NCBI GenBank assembly: GCA_004172935.1
Contig: SDZD01000016.1
Location: 1 to 64,000, forward strand
Source of the DNA: a bacterium
Lineage (GTDB): Bacteria > Armatimonadota > Abditibacteriia > Abditibacteriales > Abditibacteriaceae
Length of the DNA: 64,000 nt
Direction of reading: 5' to 3'
The notes beneath the pieces were generated by a model. That model had not been told where the DNA came from and did not search any database. It was given only the letters and a program-made list of their open reading frames with translations. Both the position numbers and the translations under genes were made by a program. Below are positions 9,134-17,270 of the stretch, piece by piece. Numbering within the stretch: position 1 is the first letter of the stretch; every line of letters begins with the position of its first letter.

Positions 9134-10747
9134 ATGTCACAAGAACCCAATGACAATCAAGGCGCAGAATCGGAGATTGTGCAGCTGCGCTTCGACCGAT
9201 TGCAACGACTTAAGGACGAGGGAAGCGACCCGTTCGCGCAGACCCGTTTTGATCGTACTCATCACACCTCTCAGATCGTGAGCGATGTTGAGCAACTGGA
9301 CGGACAGGAAGTTCGTATTGCTGGACGCATCAAGTCGCGACGTGGGCAAGGTAAAATCGCTTTCGCTGACCTTTATGACCCCACAGGTAAGTTGCAACTT
9401 ATCGCGCAGATCGACCGCGTGGGCGAGGAAAAGATGGCGCAGTGGAAAGCGCTAGAACTGGGCGACATCCTTGGTGTGACGGGTGTTGTCGGTAAGTCGC
9501 GCTCTGGTGAGCCATCGCTGTTCGTCACCGATTGGAGCTTACTTTCGGTTTCTATCCAGCCATTGCCAGATAAATATCATGGTTTGCAGGATGTCGAGTT
9601 GCGCTACCGCCAACGTTATGCCGACCTTTTGGCCAATGAAGATGTGGTCGAAGTGTTCAAGAAGCGGAGCATGATCGTGCGTGAGATGCGCCGCATTTTG
9701 GATGGGCGCGGATTTATGGAAGTTGAGACGCCGATGATGCAATCCATCCCCGGTGGTGCGGCAGCGCGACCATTCATCACTCACCATAATGCGCTCGATA
9801 TTCCTTTGTTTTTGCGGATCGCTCCAGAGTTGTACCTGAAGCGTCTGGTTGTGGGCGGTTTGGAGCGGGTGTATGAAATCAACCGCAACTTCCGCAACGA
9901 AGGCATCGACACCACGCACAATCCCGAATTCACCATGATGGAGTGCTATCAGGCGTTCGCCGATTACTATGACATGATGGATTTGACGGAAGGGATGATC
10001 CGCGACATCGCTCAAGTTGTGAACGGCACGACTATGATACAGCTCGGCGAACGGGAGATTGACCTGGGGAAACCCTGGAAGCGCGCGACGATGCAGGAAT
10101 TGGTGCATGAGAAGATTGGCGTGTACTTGACCGGACACGCTCTGATTGAAGCGTTCGAGAAGCACATCGAAGAAAACCTCATCGAGCCGACGTTTGTTTT
10201 GGATTTCCCTGTTGAGAACTCACCGCTTGCGAAGAGGAAAACTGATGATGCCCGCTTTACCTATCGCTTCGAGGTCTTTATCGGAGGTTCGGAAATTGGC
10301 AATGCCTTCTCTGAGTTGAACGACCCCGTAGATCAGGCCGAGCGGTTCGCCCAACAGGCGCGCCAAAAGGCTAAGGGGGATGCCGAAGCCCAGGCTTACG
10401 ACGACGACTATATTCGCGCTTTGCAATATGGACTCGCTCCCTGTGGAGGGCTTGGAATTGGAATCGACCGTTTGGTGATGCTACTCACCAACAATCCTTC
10501 TATTCGTGAGGTAATTTTGTTCCCTCTGCTTCGCCCTGAACGTTCCGGTGTTAATTCAAGCGCCGTGAGTGAGCAAAGCTATGACATCGAGAAGCGTGCT
10601 TTGACGTTGAAGTGGCAGGGGGGCGGCGTATATGAGTATCGCGGCGTGGCGCCCGAACTTTATATTCGCTTCCTGCAATCGGAATCGAAGGGGGCATTTG
10701 CCAACGAACAGATCAAGGGACACTTTTCCGAGCGACGTGTCGCCTGA
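9134..10747 (+). CDS. lysS: Lysyl-tRNA synthetase (class II) with C-terminal KTSC domain
   Basis: A 537-residue protein. Residues about 40-150 form the OB-fold anticodon domain (VRIAGRIKSRRGQGKIAFADL). The class II catalytic core has motif 2 in NRNFRNEGIDTTHNPEF and motif 3 in GGLGIGIDRLVMLL, and charges tRNA-Lys. A normal LysRS ends near FPLLRPE, but here about 67 more residues follow (from about residue 471). They contain SYD, a central VYEYRGVAPELY and a final KGHF, matching the KTSC domain, named from LysRS C-termini and of unknown function. A long palindrome lies 37 bases after the stop. Confidence 0.95.
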   Translation: MSQEPNDNQGAESEIVQLRFDRLQRLKDEGSDPFAQTRFDRTHHTSQIVSDVEQLDGQEVRIAGRIKSRRGQGKIAFADLYDPTGKLQLIAQIDRVGEEKMAQWKALELGDILGVTGVVGKSRSGEPSLFVTDWSLLSVSIQPLPDKYHGLQDVELRYRQRYADLLANEDVVEVFKKRSMIVREMRRILDGRGFMEVETPMMQSIPGGAAARPFITHHNALDIPLFLRIAPELYLKRLVVGGLERVYEINRNFRNEGIDTTHNPEFTMMECYQAFADYYDMMDLTEGMIRDIAQVVNGTTMIQLGEREIDLGKPWKRATMQELVHEKIGVYLTGHALIEAFEKHIEENLIEPTFVLDFPVENSPLAKRKTDDARFTYRFEVFIGGSEIGNAFSELNDPVDQAERFAQQARQKAKGDAEAQAYDDDYIRALQYGLAPCGGLGIGIDRLVMLLTNNPSIREVILFPLLRPERSGVNSSAVSEQSYDIEKRALTLKWQGGGVYEYRGVAPELYIRFLQSESKGAFANEQIKGHFSERRVA

Positions 10748-10784
10748 AGAAATTAGTCCTGATTGGCTCGGACTTTCGGCGACT

Positions 10785-10844
10785 GCTTCAAAAACAGCAA
10801 AACCATGTGCCCGTACGGGCACATGGTTTTGCTGTTTTTGAAGC
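10785..10844. terminator. 60-bp perfect palindrome after lysS, probable terminator
   Basis: The two 30-base halves (10785-10814 and 10815-10844) are exact reverse complements, centred on CCGTACGG. A/T-rich tracts flank a GC core, so the 3' side of the hairpin contains TTTTGCTGTTTTTG. It lies after the lysS stop and before the btuB leader. Its length, more than twice the usual terminator stem, is unusual. Confidence 0.7.
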
Positions 10845-10858
10845 ATATCTCTATCTAA

Positions 10859-10889
10859 ATTCTACTTGAACTTAACACAATGAGAGGCG
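10859..10889 (+). repeat. Dispersed intergenic repeat, copy 1
   Basis: Contains ACTTGAACTTAACACAATGA followed by GAGGCG, and is preceded by ATTCT. The flank ATTCT is shared with copy 4 in inverse orientation. The core ACTTAACACAA (10870-10880) equals one arm of the dif-like palindrome at 20484-20511. It sits between the lysS terminator and the btuB promoter. Confidence 0.75.
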
Positions 10890-10903
10890 CGCCCTCTGAT
10901 TGT

Positions 10904-10932
10904 TTGACATCGTAAGGGAAAATCGGTTAAAG
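10904..10932 (+). promoter_or_regulatory. Candidate sigma-70-type promoter for the cobalamin riboswitch/btuB transcript
   Basis: TTGACA at 10904-10909 is a perfect -35 box. It is followed after 17 bases by TTAAAG at 10927-10932, a weak -10 box. It stands immediately upstream of the riboswitch, as expected for transcription of the leader. Based on pattern only. Confidence 0.45.
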
Positions 10933-10959
10933 TTTGGCCGCACAATTCTAAATTCCCGT

Positions 10960-11145
10960 TGTCGGGTTGAGCCTCGCGAGGGGTTCTGGGAACGCTGAGG
11001 TCTTCTTGTAGGGCTAAAGGCACGGCCCCGCCACTGTAGTTGCTGACGATGTCCAAGTGTCACTGTCCTTCGTTATAGAAGGATGGGAAGACGGGCAGAG
11101 TATGAAGCAATGAGTCAGGAGACCGACCGACAACGAGCCTAGCCG
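10960..11145 (+). ncRNA. Cobalamin (B12) riboswitch
   Basis: The leader of btuB carries the hallmark cobalamin-aptamer blocks in the right order: GGTTCTGGGAAC, then GCACGGCCCCGCCACTGT (the near-invariant GCCACTG core), and later GGGAAGACGGGCAGAGTATG followed by GAGTCAGGAGACCGACC (the box before the B12-box end). Binding of adenosyl- or aquocobalamin normally shuts down expression of the downstream uptake genes. The gene 160 bases downstream is a BtuB-like receptor, which fits. Exact ends are approximate. Confidence 0.92.
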
Positions 11146-11301
11146 CCTTCGAGGGAAAGGGGGTGATTTCGCCATCGCGCACGTTTGGAAGCATTGTTTT
11201 CTGAGTGTGTTTGCATCGCGGTCACTATCTCTATTGAAGTGGCTTCGATGTTGAGTGCGGCTGTTTTCACCCCTGCGTCTTAAAGATGCGGCGTTAATAA
11301 G

Positions 11302-13161
11302 ATGAAAACACCGCTTTTGTTCCTTACTTTTCCGTTGCTGGCTGCGCCTGTGTGGGCACAGGATGCAACACCCACTCCAACACCCACAAGCGAAACTGAT
11401 GCTGCGAGTAGCGATGAGAAAGTTATCGTTGTGACAGCTGAGCGTCGTCCGCAAACGTTGTTGCAATCGCCATCGAGCGTGGCTGTTGTGACACGCGCGC
11501 AAATCGAAGCACGCAAGTCGTTTGACCTCGCTGACGCTGTGCGTTTGCTTCCCGGCGTCTCGGTTTCTCAATCGGGTACTTTCGGCAAAACAGCCTCGAT
11601 TTTCTTGCGGGGAACGAACTCGAACCATGCGCTTGTGCTTGTCGATGGAGTACGCGCTAATTCTCCGCAGGATGGACGTTTCGATATTGGGCAAATTCCG
11701 ATTGAAAACGTTGAGCAGATCGAAATCGTTCGCGGCCCAGCTTCGGCTTTGTATGGTTCTGATGCTATTGGTGGTGTCATTAACATTATCACCAAGCGTG
11801 GCCAAGGCCCCTGGCGCACTGGTGGACAGTTGGAATACGGTTCGTTCAATACCCAGAAGCAAGTTATCAACGTAACCGGGGCGAGCGATAAAAATCGCGT
11901 GGCATTTTCGGCTTTCCGTAACAAAACCGACGGTAACTTCCAGAACGACGATTTTCGTAATCTGGGTGCCTCGCTGCGTTTTGACCGAGCGCTTGGTGGT
12001 AAGGCGAATTTAGCTCTTGTTGGCCGTACTTCCAGTGCTGATTTTGGTGTTGGTGGACAGCGATTTTTGAGCTATGATCCGAACCAGCGTGGCACTTCAC
12101 GTGATACAAATTTGTCATTGGCATATACAAATCAGGTCGGCCAGCGTAATGACCGAGTTGCAGTTGGTATCTATGATCGACGATTAACTGATGATGACAC
12201 ACGTGATGCTACTAGCCCCGCTCCAAATCCATCGCGTTTTTCTAATCGTGTTTTGAGTCTTGACGCTCAAACGGGTTACCGCTTCAATCAAAACACAGTT
12301 TCGGGAGGCTTCGAGTTGCGGCGCGAATCGGCAGATATTTTCTCTAGTTCGAGTTTTGGAGAGTCTGCTTATGATCGCTCGACGCGAACCTATGCGCTCT
12401 TTGCTCAAGATGAATACAAATCGGGAGCATTCACGTTTGTTCCAGGCGTGCGCTATGAGAATAACTCGCAGTTCGGCGATTTCACCAGCTATCGTTTGGC
12501 CGGGGCTTATGATGTCAATGCTGATACCAAACTGAAGGCGAGTTTTGGCACTGCTTTTAAGGCTCCTCCATTCGATTCGCTTTATTTTCCTAACTTCGGG
12601 AATCCCAATTTAATCCCTGAGCGCTCGCGTGGCTTTGATGTCGGTGTGCGTCGTGAGTTGGGGAGTCGTGGTGGAGTAGAGGTTACTTATTTCAACAACC
12701 GTATCCGCAACCTTATTGGTTCAGACCCAACCACGTTTTTACCGATTAACATCAACACTGCTCGTACCTCTGGCGCGGAGGTTTCGTATAACCAGGAGCT
12801 GGGGAGCGGTTTTAGTTTGATCGCAAGTGGGACTTACACACAGGCGAAGGGATCGACTGGCCCGCTGCTTCGGCGCCCGAAATTTAACTTGAGCAGCGAC
12901 CTGATTTATAAGCGTGGCGCTTATAACGTGGATTTGAGCGTGCTCGCACAGGGGCGCCGATTCGACGCCGATTTCGTTAACGAATTCAGCGCTCGTGAGT
13001 ACGGTGGTTATGCCCGTGTTGACCTTGCGTTCGGTTATCGTCTCAAGAATGGTGTCGAGCCTTATGTGCGTATCAACAACCTTTTGAATCGACGTTATGA
13101 GGAAGTTGCTGGTTATCCGGCGCCACGCTTTAACATTGTTTTTGGTGTGCGAGCTTTCTAA
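11302..13161 (+). CDS. btuB: TonB-dependent vitamin B12 receptor, BtuB-like
   Basis: A 619-residue outer-membrane protein. A signal peptide (about 1-19, ending VWA) is followed by a TonB-box-like segment near KVIVVTAERR. The plug domain has ADAVRLLPGVSV, IFLRGTNSNHALVLVDGVRAN and IEIVRGPASALYGSDAIGGVINI. The C-terminal ~480 residues alternate as beta-strands and end in the aromatic FNIVFGVRAF, as outer-membrane barrels do. The cobalamin riboswitch upstream makes B12 the likely substrate. The next gene starts 39 bases later without a visible terminator. Confidence 0.9.
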   Translation: MKTPLLFLTFPLLAAPVWAQDATPTPTPTSETDAASSDEKVIVVTAERRPQTLLQSPSSVAVVTRAQIEARKSFDLADAVRLLPGVSVSQSGTFGKTASIFLRGTNSNHALVLVDGVRANSPQDGRFDIGQIPIENVEQIEIVRGPASALYGSDAIGGVINIITKRGQGPWRTGGQLEYGSFNTQKQVINVTGASDKNRVAFSAFRNKTDGNFQNDDFRNLGASLRFDRALGGKANLALVGRTSSADFGVGGQRFLSYDPNQRGTSRDTNLSLAYTNQVGQRNDRVAVGIYDRRLTDDDTRDATSPAPNPSRFSNRVLSLDAQTGYRFNQNTVSGGFELRRESADIFSSSSFGESAYDRSTRTYALFAQDEYKSGAFTFVPGVRYENNSQFGDFTSYRLAGAYDVNADTKLKASFGTAFKAPPFDSLYFPNFGNPNLIPERSRGFDVGVRRELGSRGGVEVTYFNNRIRNLIGSDPTTFLPININTARTSGAEVSYNQELGSGFSLIASGTYTQAKGSTGPLLRRPKFNLSSDLIYKRGAYNVDLSVLAQGRRFDADFVNEFSAREYGGYARVDLAFGYRLKNGVEPYVRINNLLNRRYEEVAGYPAPRFNIVFGVRAF

Positions 13162-13200
13162 ATTGGCTAGTCTGGCACGTGCTTTGACGCCTTTGATTGG

Positions 13201-14652
13201 GTGAATCCCAATTTCGATACGGTGATTATTGGCGCGGGCCAAGGTGGCCCACTCGCGCGTATGCTGGCAAAAGGCGGTCAGCGCGTCGCATTGATAGAAA
13301 AACACTTTGTGGGTGGCAGTTGCACTAATGTTGGTTGTACACCGACTAAGGCGCATATTGCCGCCGCCAAAGTGGCTCACGTCATTCGTACTTCGAATGA
13401 CTTTGGTGTGGATTCACATTTGGTAAATATTGACCTTGCTGCTGTCGCAAGACGGAGTCGTCGTATTGTTGAGGAGTTTCGCCGTGAAAATGAAGAGTAC
13501 CTGTTGAGTACGCCGCGATTAGAACTGATTTATGGGATTGGCCGATTTCGGGGCCATGATACGGTTGAAGTTCAGCAGCAGAATGGTCGAGAACTGACTG
13601 TGCAGGCGAAAAACTTTGTTGTCGCAGTAGGAACACATTCGGAAATTCCTGCGATTGAGGGCTTAAGCGAGGTGCCGTTCATTACTCACGTGGAGGCGCT
13701 TGCGCTTGAACGCGTGCCACCTGATCTGTTGATTATGGGAGGCGGCTATATTTCTTGCGAGTTTGCGCAGATGTTTGCCCGTTTCGGTTCGCGTGTCACC
13801 ATTGTCCAAAGTGCTGAACAACTTATGCCACGCGAAGATGAGGATGTCGCTTCTGCCATCGCTGATATTCTGCGGGATTCAGGCGTGGAGGTTGTGCTTG
13901 GTTGTGAGGTAAAGAGAGTTGGGAAAACCAATGATGGATTAAAGGCTATATGGCATGAGGAGGAAAGAAATTTCTCCCATTTGCTGGTTGCCACCGGGCT
14001 TGCTCCGCAGACGCGCAATATAGGTTTGGAGGGTGCGGGGGTTGATATTGATGAGGAAGGATATATCCGCACCAGCGATTATTTGAGAACAACTAACCAG
14101 AGCATATATGCTTTGGGAGATTGCAAAGGAGGACCGCAATTTACTCATATCGCTTATGATGATGCGCGCATTTTGCGTGACGGGTTGTTGCGCGGCACAT
14201 GGCGCTCGATTCAAGAGAGGCCCGTTCCCTACACAGTGTTTATTGACCCCCAACTAGGTCGCATTGGCTTGAGTGAGCGCGAAGCGCAGAAGGCCAATAA
14301 GAAGTTCGATGTGGTGCGGCTTGAGATGAAAGATACCGCGCGTGGAATTGAAACAGGTCAAATCAGGGGATTCTGGAAAATATTAATCGAGCGCGACACT
14401 GAGCAAATTTTGGGTGGGGCGCTTTTGAGTGGTGAGGGGGGCGAGACGATGGCGATTTTACAGATGGCCATGATGGCTAAGATGCCTTATATGGCGCTTC
14501 GCGATGCTGTTCTCGCTCATCCGACGTGGGCTGAGTCGCTCAATAATGTGTTTTTGCGCTTTGACGAACAGATAGCAGCCAAGAATAATGTGCGCTCTCC
14601 CAAGGGAGAATTAGAAGAACTCCGGCACTCTAAAAGAGCTTTCGGCCAGTAA
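13201..14652 (+). CDS. Pyridine nucleotide-disulfide oxidoreductase (MerA/Lpd-like), probably in the B12 regulon
   Basis: A 483-residue FAD enzyme with a GTG start. FAD motif GAGQGG is near residue 12. The redox-active disulfide is in GGSCTNVGCTPTK (about residues 38-50), the NAD(P)H-binding region is LIMGGGYISCEFAQM, and the second FAD block is IYALGDCKGG. The C-terminal catalytic block AHPTWAES keeps the active-site His. A mercuric-reductase-type N-terminal metal domain and a C-terminal Cys pair are absent. It follows btuB after 39 bases, so it is likely under the same riboswitch. A role in reducing a cobalt corrinoid is possible but unproven. Confidence 0.85.
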   Translation: MNPNFDTVIIGAGQGGPLARMLAKGGQRVALIEKHFVGGSCTNVGCTPTKAHIAAAKVAHVIRTSNDFGVDSHLVNIDLAAVARRSRRIVEEFRRENEEYLLSTPRLELIYGIGRFRGHDTVEVQQQNGRELTVQAKNFVVAVGTHSEIPAIEGLSEVPFITHVEALALERVPPDLLIMGGGYISCEFAQMFARFGSRVTIVQSAEQLMPREDEDVASAIADILRDSGVEVVLGCEVKRVGKTNDGLKAIWHEEERNFSHLLVATGLAPQTRNIGLEGAGVDIDEEGYIRTSDYLRTTNQSIYALGDCKGGPQFTHIAYDDARILRDGLLRGTWRSIQERPVPYTVFIDPQLGRIGLSEREAQKANKKFDVVRLEMKDTARGIETGQIRGFWKILIERDTEQILGGALLSGEGGETMAILQMAMMAKMPYMALRDAVLAHPTWAESLNNVFLRFDEQIAAKNNVRSPKGELEELRHSKRAFGQ

Positions 14653-14711
14653 GTCGCGAGGGCATTAATTAAGAGGTATCTATTAGGCTCCAAGCACAGT
14701 AAAATTGCATT

Positions 14712-17270
14712 ATGCTCTCCCGGCTTTGGCTCCTCGCGCTTGTCGTGACCTGCCTGTGTGGCTTTTCCGCGTCCTCCCACGCCCAAACTCCAACACCCAC
14801 TCCGGCGCCAATTCAAATGGCGCTGTCCTCGCCATTTGCCCGCACTGTCAAACCACTCACTGTAATGGGTAAGAATGGTAAATGGGTTCCCATCGCCATT
14901 ACGCTTTCGAACAGTGGTGATTCGGTTACCGGGCAAGTGCAGTTGCAGCTCGCTCCGATTCAGGGCGGCTCCTTTCAGTATCGGCCTAATACCTATACTG
15001 CTGATGTTGAGTTGCCTACGAATTCTTCCAAACGTATCTGGTTGTATGCTCGTCTTGACCGTGCCGATATTGGTGGGTTTGAAGTGTCCTTTTCGGGACG
15101 TGGATTTCGCGAGTTAAACCAACGAGTACCTGTGACTCTTCCCGATCCTGAGCAGAGGGAGGTTATGGTGGTATCTGATTCCGATATTGGCTTGGATGAC
15201 ACCTTGCGCTCTCTGCGCTCTAATTTGTTGTTTCGGTCGCAGAAAATGCCGACTAACAACTTCACGACAGGGATGACGCCCATCGTACCGTTTTCCTTCG
15301 CGAAGGATTTGGTTCCTGATCGGTGGATTGGTTTTGAGAGTGCCGATATGGTGGTGCTGGGCGATTTTCCACATATCGCGTTGTCACCGACTCAAATCAC
15401 TGCATTGCGCGGGTATGTCGAGGGTGGGGGAACATTGATCGTGATGGGAGGAGCGAATGCCGCGCGTTTGAGTTCTTCGCCGTTAAAAGACCTTTGGCCA
15501 ATGATGCCCTCGACCTCCGTATCTGCGTCGAGTAGCGAGGTGGCTGAAATCGTGTCGCGTAATGTAGATAATCCTCAAAACGGTGGTGACCGTCTCGGCG
15601 GTGCGCCAGTCGTGGTTACGCGAGGGAAGTTGACTTCCGATGCGATTTTGCGTGAGGGGACGATGGCACAGCCGCTTTTTGCAAAGCGTGATGTTGGGGC
15701 TGGAACTGTGTTGTATCTGTCCTATGACCCTTCTCAACCTCCGTTCAAGGGATGGAGCGGGCAGGGGAAATTATGGAGAGACTTGTTCGTTCAGGCCTCA
15801 CAACTGAAAACGCTTGAGACAGTAGATGGCTCGTTCCTCGCGGCGTCATACACTAATATGGGCGGTGGGTATCCCAGCTCTTATAATGTTGATAACGGTG
15901 CGCCTTCGAGCTTGACTGACCGGTTGTTACAAGCTCTTTCCCATGCCGAGCAGTTGACTATGCCGCCGGTATCGCGCATCGCGTGGTTTTTGGCGCTGTA
16001 CGTGTTCTTTCTTGTGCCGCTCAACTATGCGGTATTACGTATCATCGACAGACGCGAGTTGGCGTGGGTGACTATTCCCGTAATCGTAGTTGTGTTCTCA
16101 GTGTGGGCTTATACCGAGGCGCTTTCTATTCGTGGTCGAGCGATTCTGACGCGCCAGATGGACGTTGTGCAAAGTACAATTGGCTCCAAGCAGGGAAGGG
16201 TCGACACCTTATTCTGGCTGTTCTCTCCACGTCGCACTACTTACGACGTTTCTACTGTCGGTCAGAATGCAGCTTTATCCGACTATGCGAATATGAATGG
16301 AGGCGAGCAGGGCGAGTTCAACATTTCGCAACCGTTGGATGGAACTGGTTTTAAGATTGATGCAGTTCCGGTACGTATGTGGACGGATAGAGCTTTCGCT
16401 TCGCAGAGTTTGGGCGATTTGAAACAAGGATTATCGCTCAATGGTACGACGATTCATAATGGCTTGGGGATAGATTTATATGGTCTTGTCTGGGTGCAAG
16501 ACCAACGAATCACCAGTTTGGGCGCGCTTAAAAACGGCGATTCCGTGTCACTATTGCCAGCCAATGATAAAACCCCCAAATTTGGTGCTGATGCTCCTGG
16601 TGCTATCATTCGAGCTGCCCAACTGACCGCGATTTTTGATAAAAGTTCACAGGCCAATAGCATCCCGCAAGCAGCTTTAACTGCGGCCTTGGGTGATGGA
16701 TTCGGCAAATATAATACAGCGCCAATGTTAGTGGCGTGGGGAAAGAATTCGGTCGCGCCTTTTTCAATTGGCGTCGATAATGGTCAAGGGCGTCAAATGA
16801 CGCTGTTTATTTTCCGTACTCCCAAATCTCCTGCTCGACTCGCGGCCAGCGAAGCTACTGTGCAGAATGTTGCATTCGAACCATTTACCCCCGGTCAGAG
16901 TCCAGTACAAGGTGGTTTAGCTTTCTTCGACTGCGATAAAGTTCCTAACAGTAAGTCTTTGGTGCTGAATGTTCGGGGTACTGGAATCTCGCGTTATTCT
17001 GCACAGATGTATTCAGCCCGCTCACGCTTTGAGCCTATACGTTCTGTACCTCTCGATCAGATGGTGCGCTTTGAGGCTTGGAATATCCATCAGTCGCGCT
17101 GGCAGCCGATAGTCGGAAAGATGCGTATTGATGCTTCCCCGGCAGGAGGATGGAATTTCAGTGCGCCAATACCTTCTCAATGGGTTCGTCGTCCCGATGA
17201 TAGCCTCCGGGTGCGAGTTCGATTGGCTAATGCCGGAGCGCAGGTTTCCAGTTTGGGAATCAGTGGCTAA
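14712..17270 (+). CDS. Large exported membrane protein with glutamine-amidotransferase-like segment, function unknown
   Basis: 852 residues. A signal peptide (1-25, ending SHA) precedes a Thr-Pro-rich linker and a beta-rich region. Residues about 150-350 resemble the class I glutamine-amidotransferase-like fold often found in exported bacterial proteins (VVLGDFPHIALSPTQI, YVEGGGTLIVMGGANAAR), without a recognisable catalytic Cys. Two membrane segments lie near residues 425-470 (WFLALYVFFLVPLNYAVL and WVTIPVIVVVFSVWAY). The remaining ~380 residues are beta-rich and probably periplasmic. No family name can be given with confidence. Its stop overlaps the end of the convergent lpd gene by 4 bases. 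Confidence 0.7.
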   Translation: MLSRLWLLALVVTCLCGFSASSHAQTPTPTPAPIQMALSSPFARTVKPLTVMGKNGKWVPIAITLSNSGDSVTGQVQLQLAPIQGGSFQYRPNTYTADVELPTNSSKRIWLYARLDRADIGGFEVSFSGRGFRELNQRVPVTLPDPEQREVMVVSDSDIGLDDTLRSLRSNLLFRSQKMPTNNFTTGMTPIVPFSFAKDLVPDRWIGFESADMVVLGDFPHIALSPTQITALRGYVEGGGTLIVMGGANAARLSSSPLKDLWPMMPSTSVSASSSEVAEIVSRNVDNPQNGGDRLGGAPVVVTRGKLTSDAILREGTMAQPLFAKRDVGAGTVLYLSYDPSQPPFKGWSGQGKLWRDLFVQASQLKTLETVDGSFLAASYTNMGGGYPSSYNVDNGAPSSLTDRLLQALSHAEQLTMPPVSRIAWFLALYVFFLVPLNYAVLRIIDRRELAWVTIPVIVVVFSVWAYTEALSIRGRAILTRQMDVVQSTIGSKQGRVDTLFWLFSPRRTTYDVSTVGQNAALSDYANMNGGEQGEFNISQPLDGTGFKIDAVPVRMWTDRAFASQSLGDLKQGLSLNGTTIHNGLGIDLYGLVWVQDQRITSLGALKNGDSVSLLPANDKTPKFGADAPGAIIRAAQLTAIFDKSSQANSIPQAALTAALGDGFGKYNTAPMLVAWGKNSVAPFSIGVDNGQGRQMTLFIFRTPKSPARLAASEATVQNVAFEPFTPGQSPVQGGLAFFDCDKVPNSKSLVLNVRGTGISRYSAQMYSARSRFEPIRSVPLDQMVRFEAWNIHQSRWQPIVGKMRIDASPAGGWNFSAPIPSQWVRRPDDSLRVRVRLANAGAQVSSLGISG

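Noticed and set aside
11014-11862. Minus-strand 282-codon open frame over the riboswitch and btuB start
   Set aside because: It is antisense to a clear riboswitch and btuB, with no family resemblance and no plausible translation start signal.
13201-14652. Mercuric reductase
   Set aside because: It shares the disulfide-reductase core, but lacks the N-terminal metal domain and C-terminal Cys pair; no mer genes are nearby.
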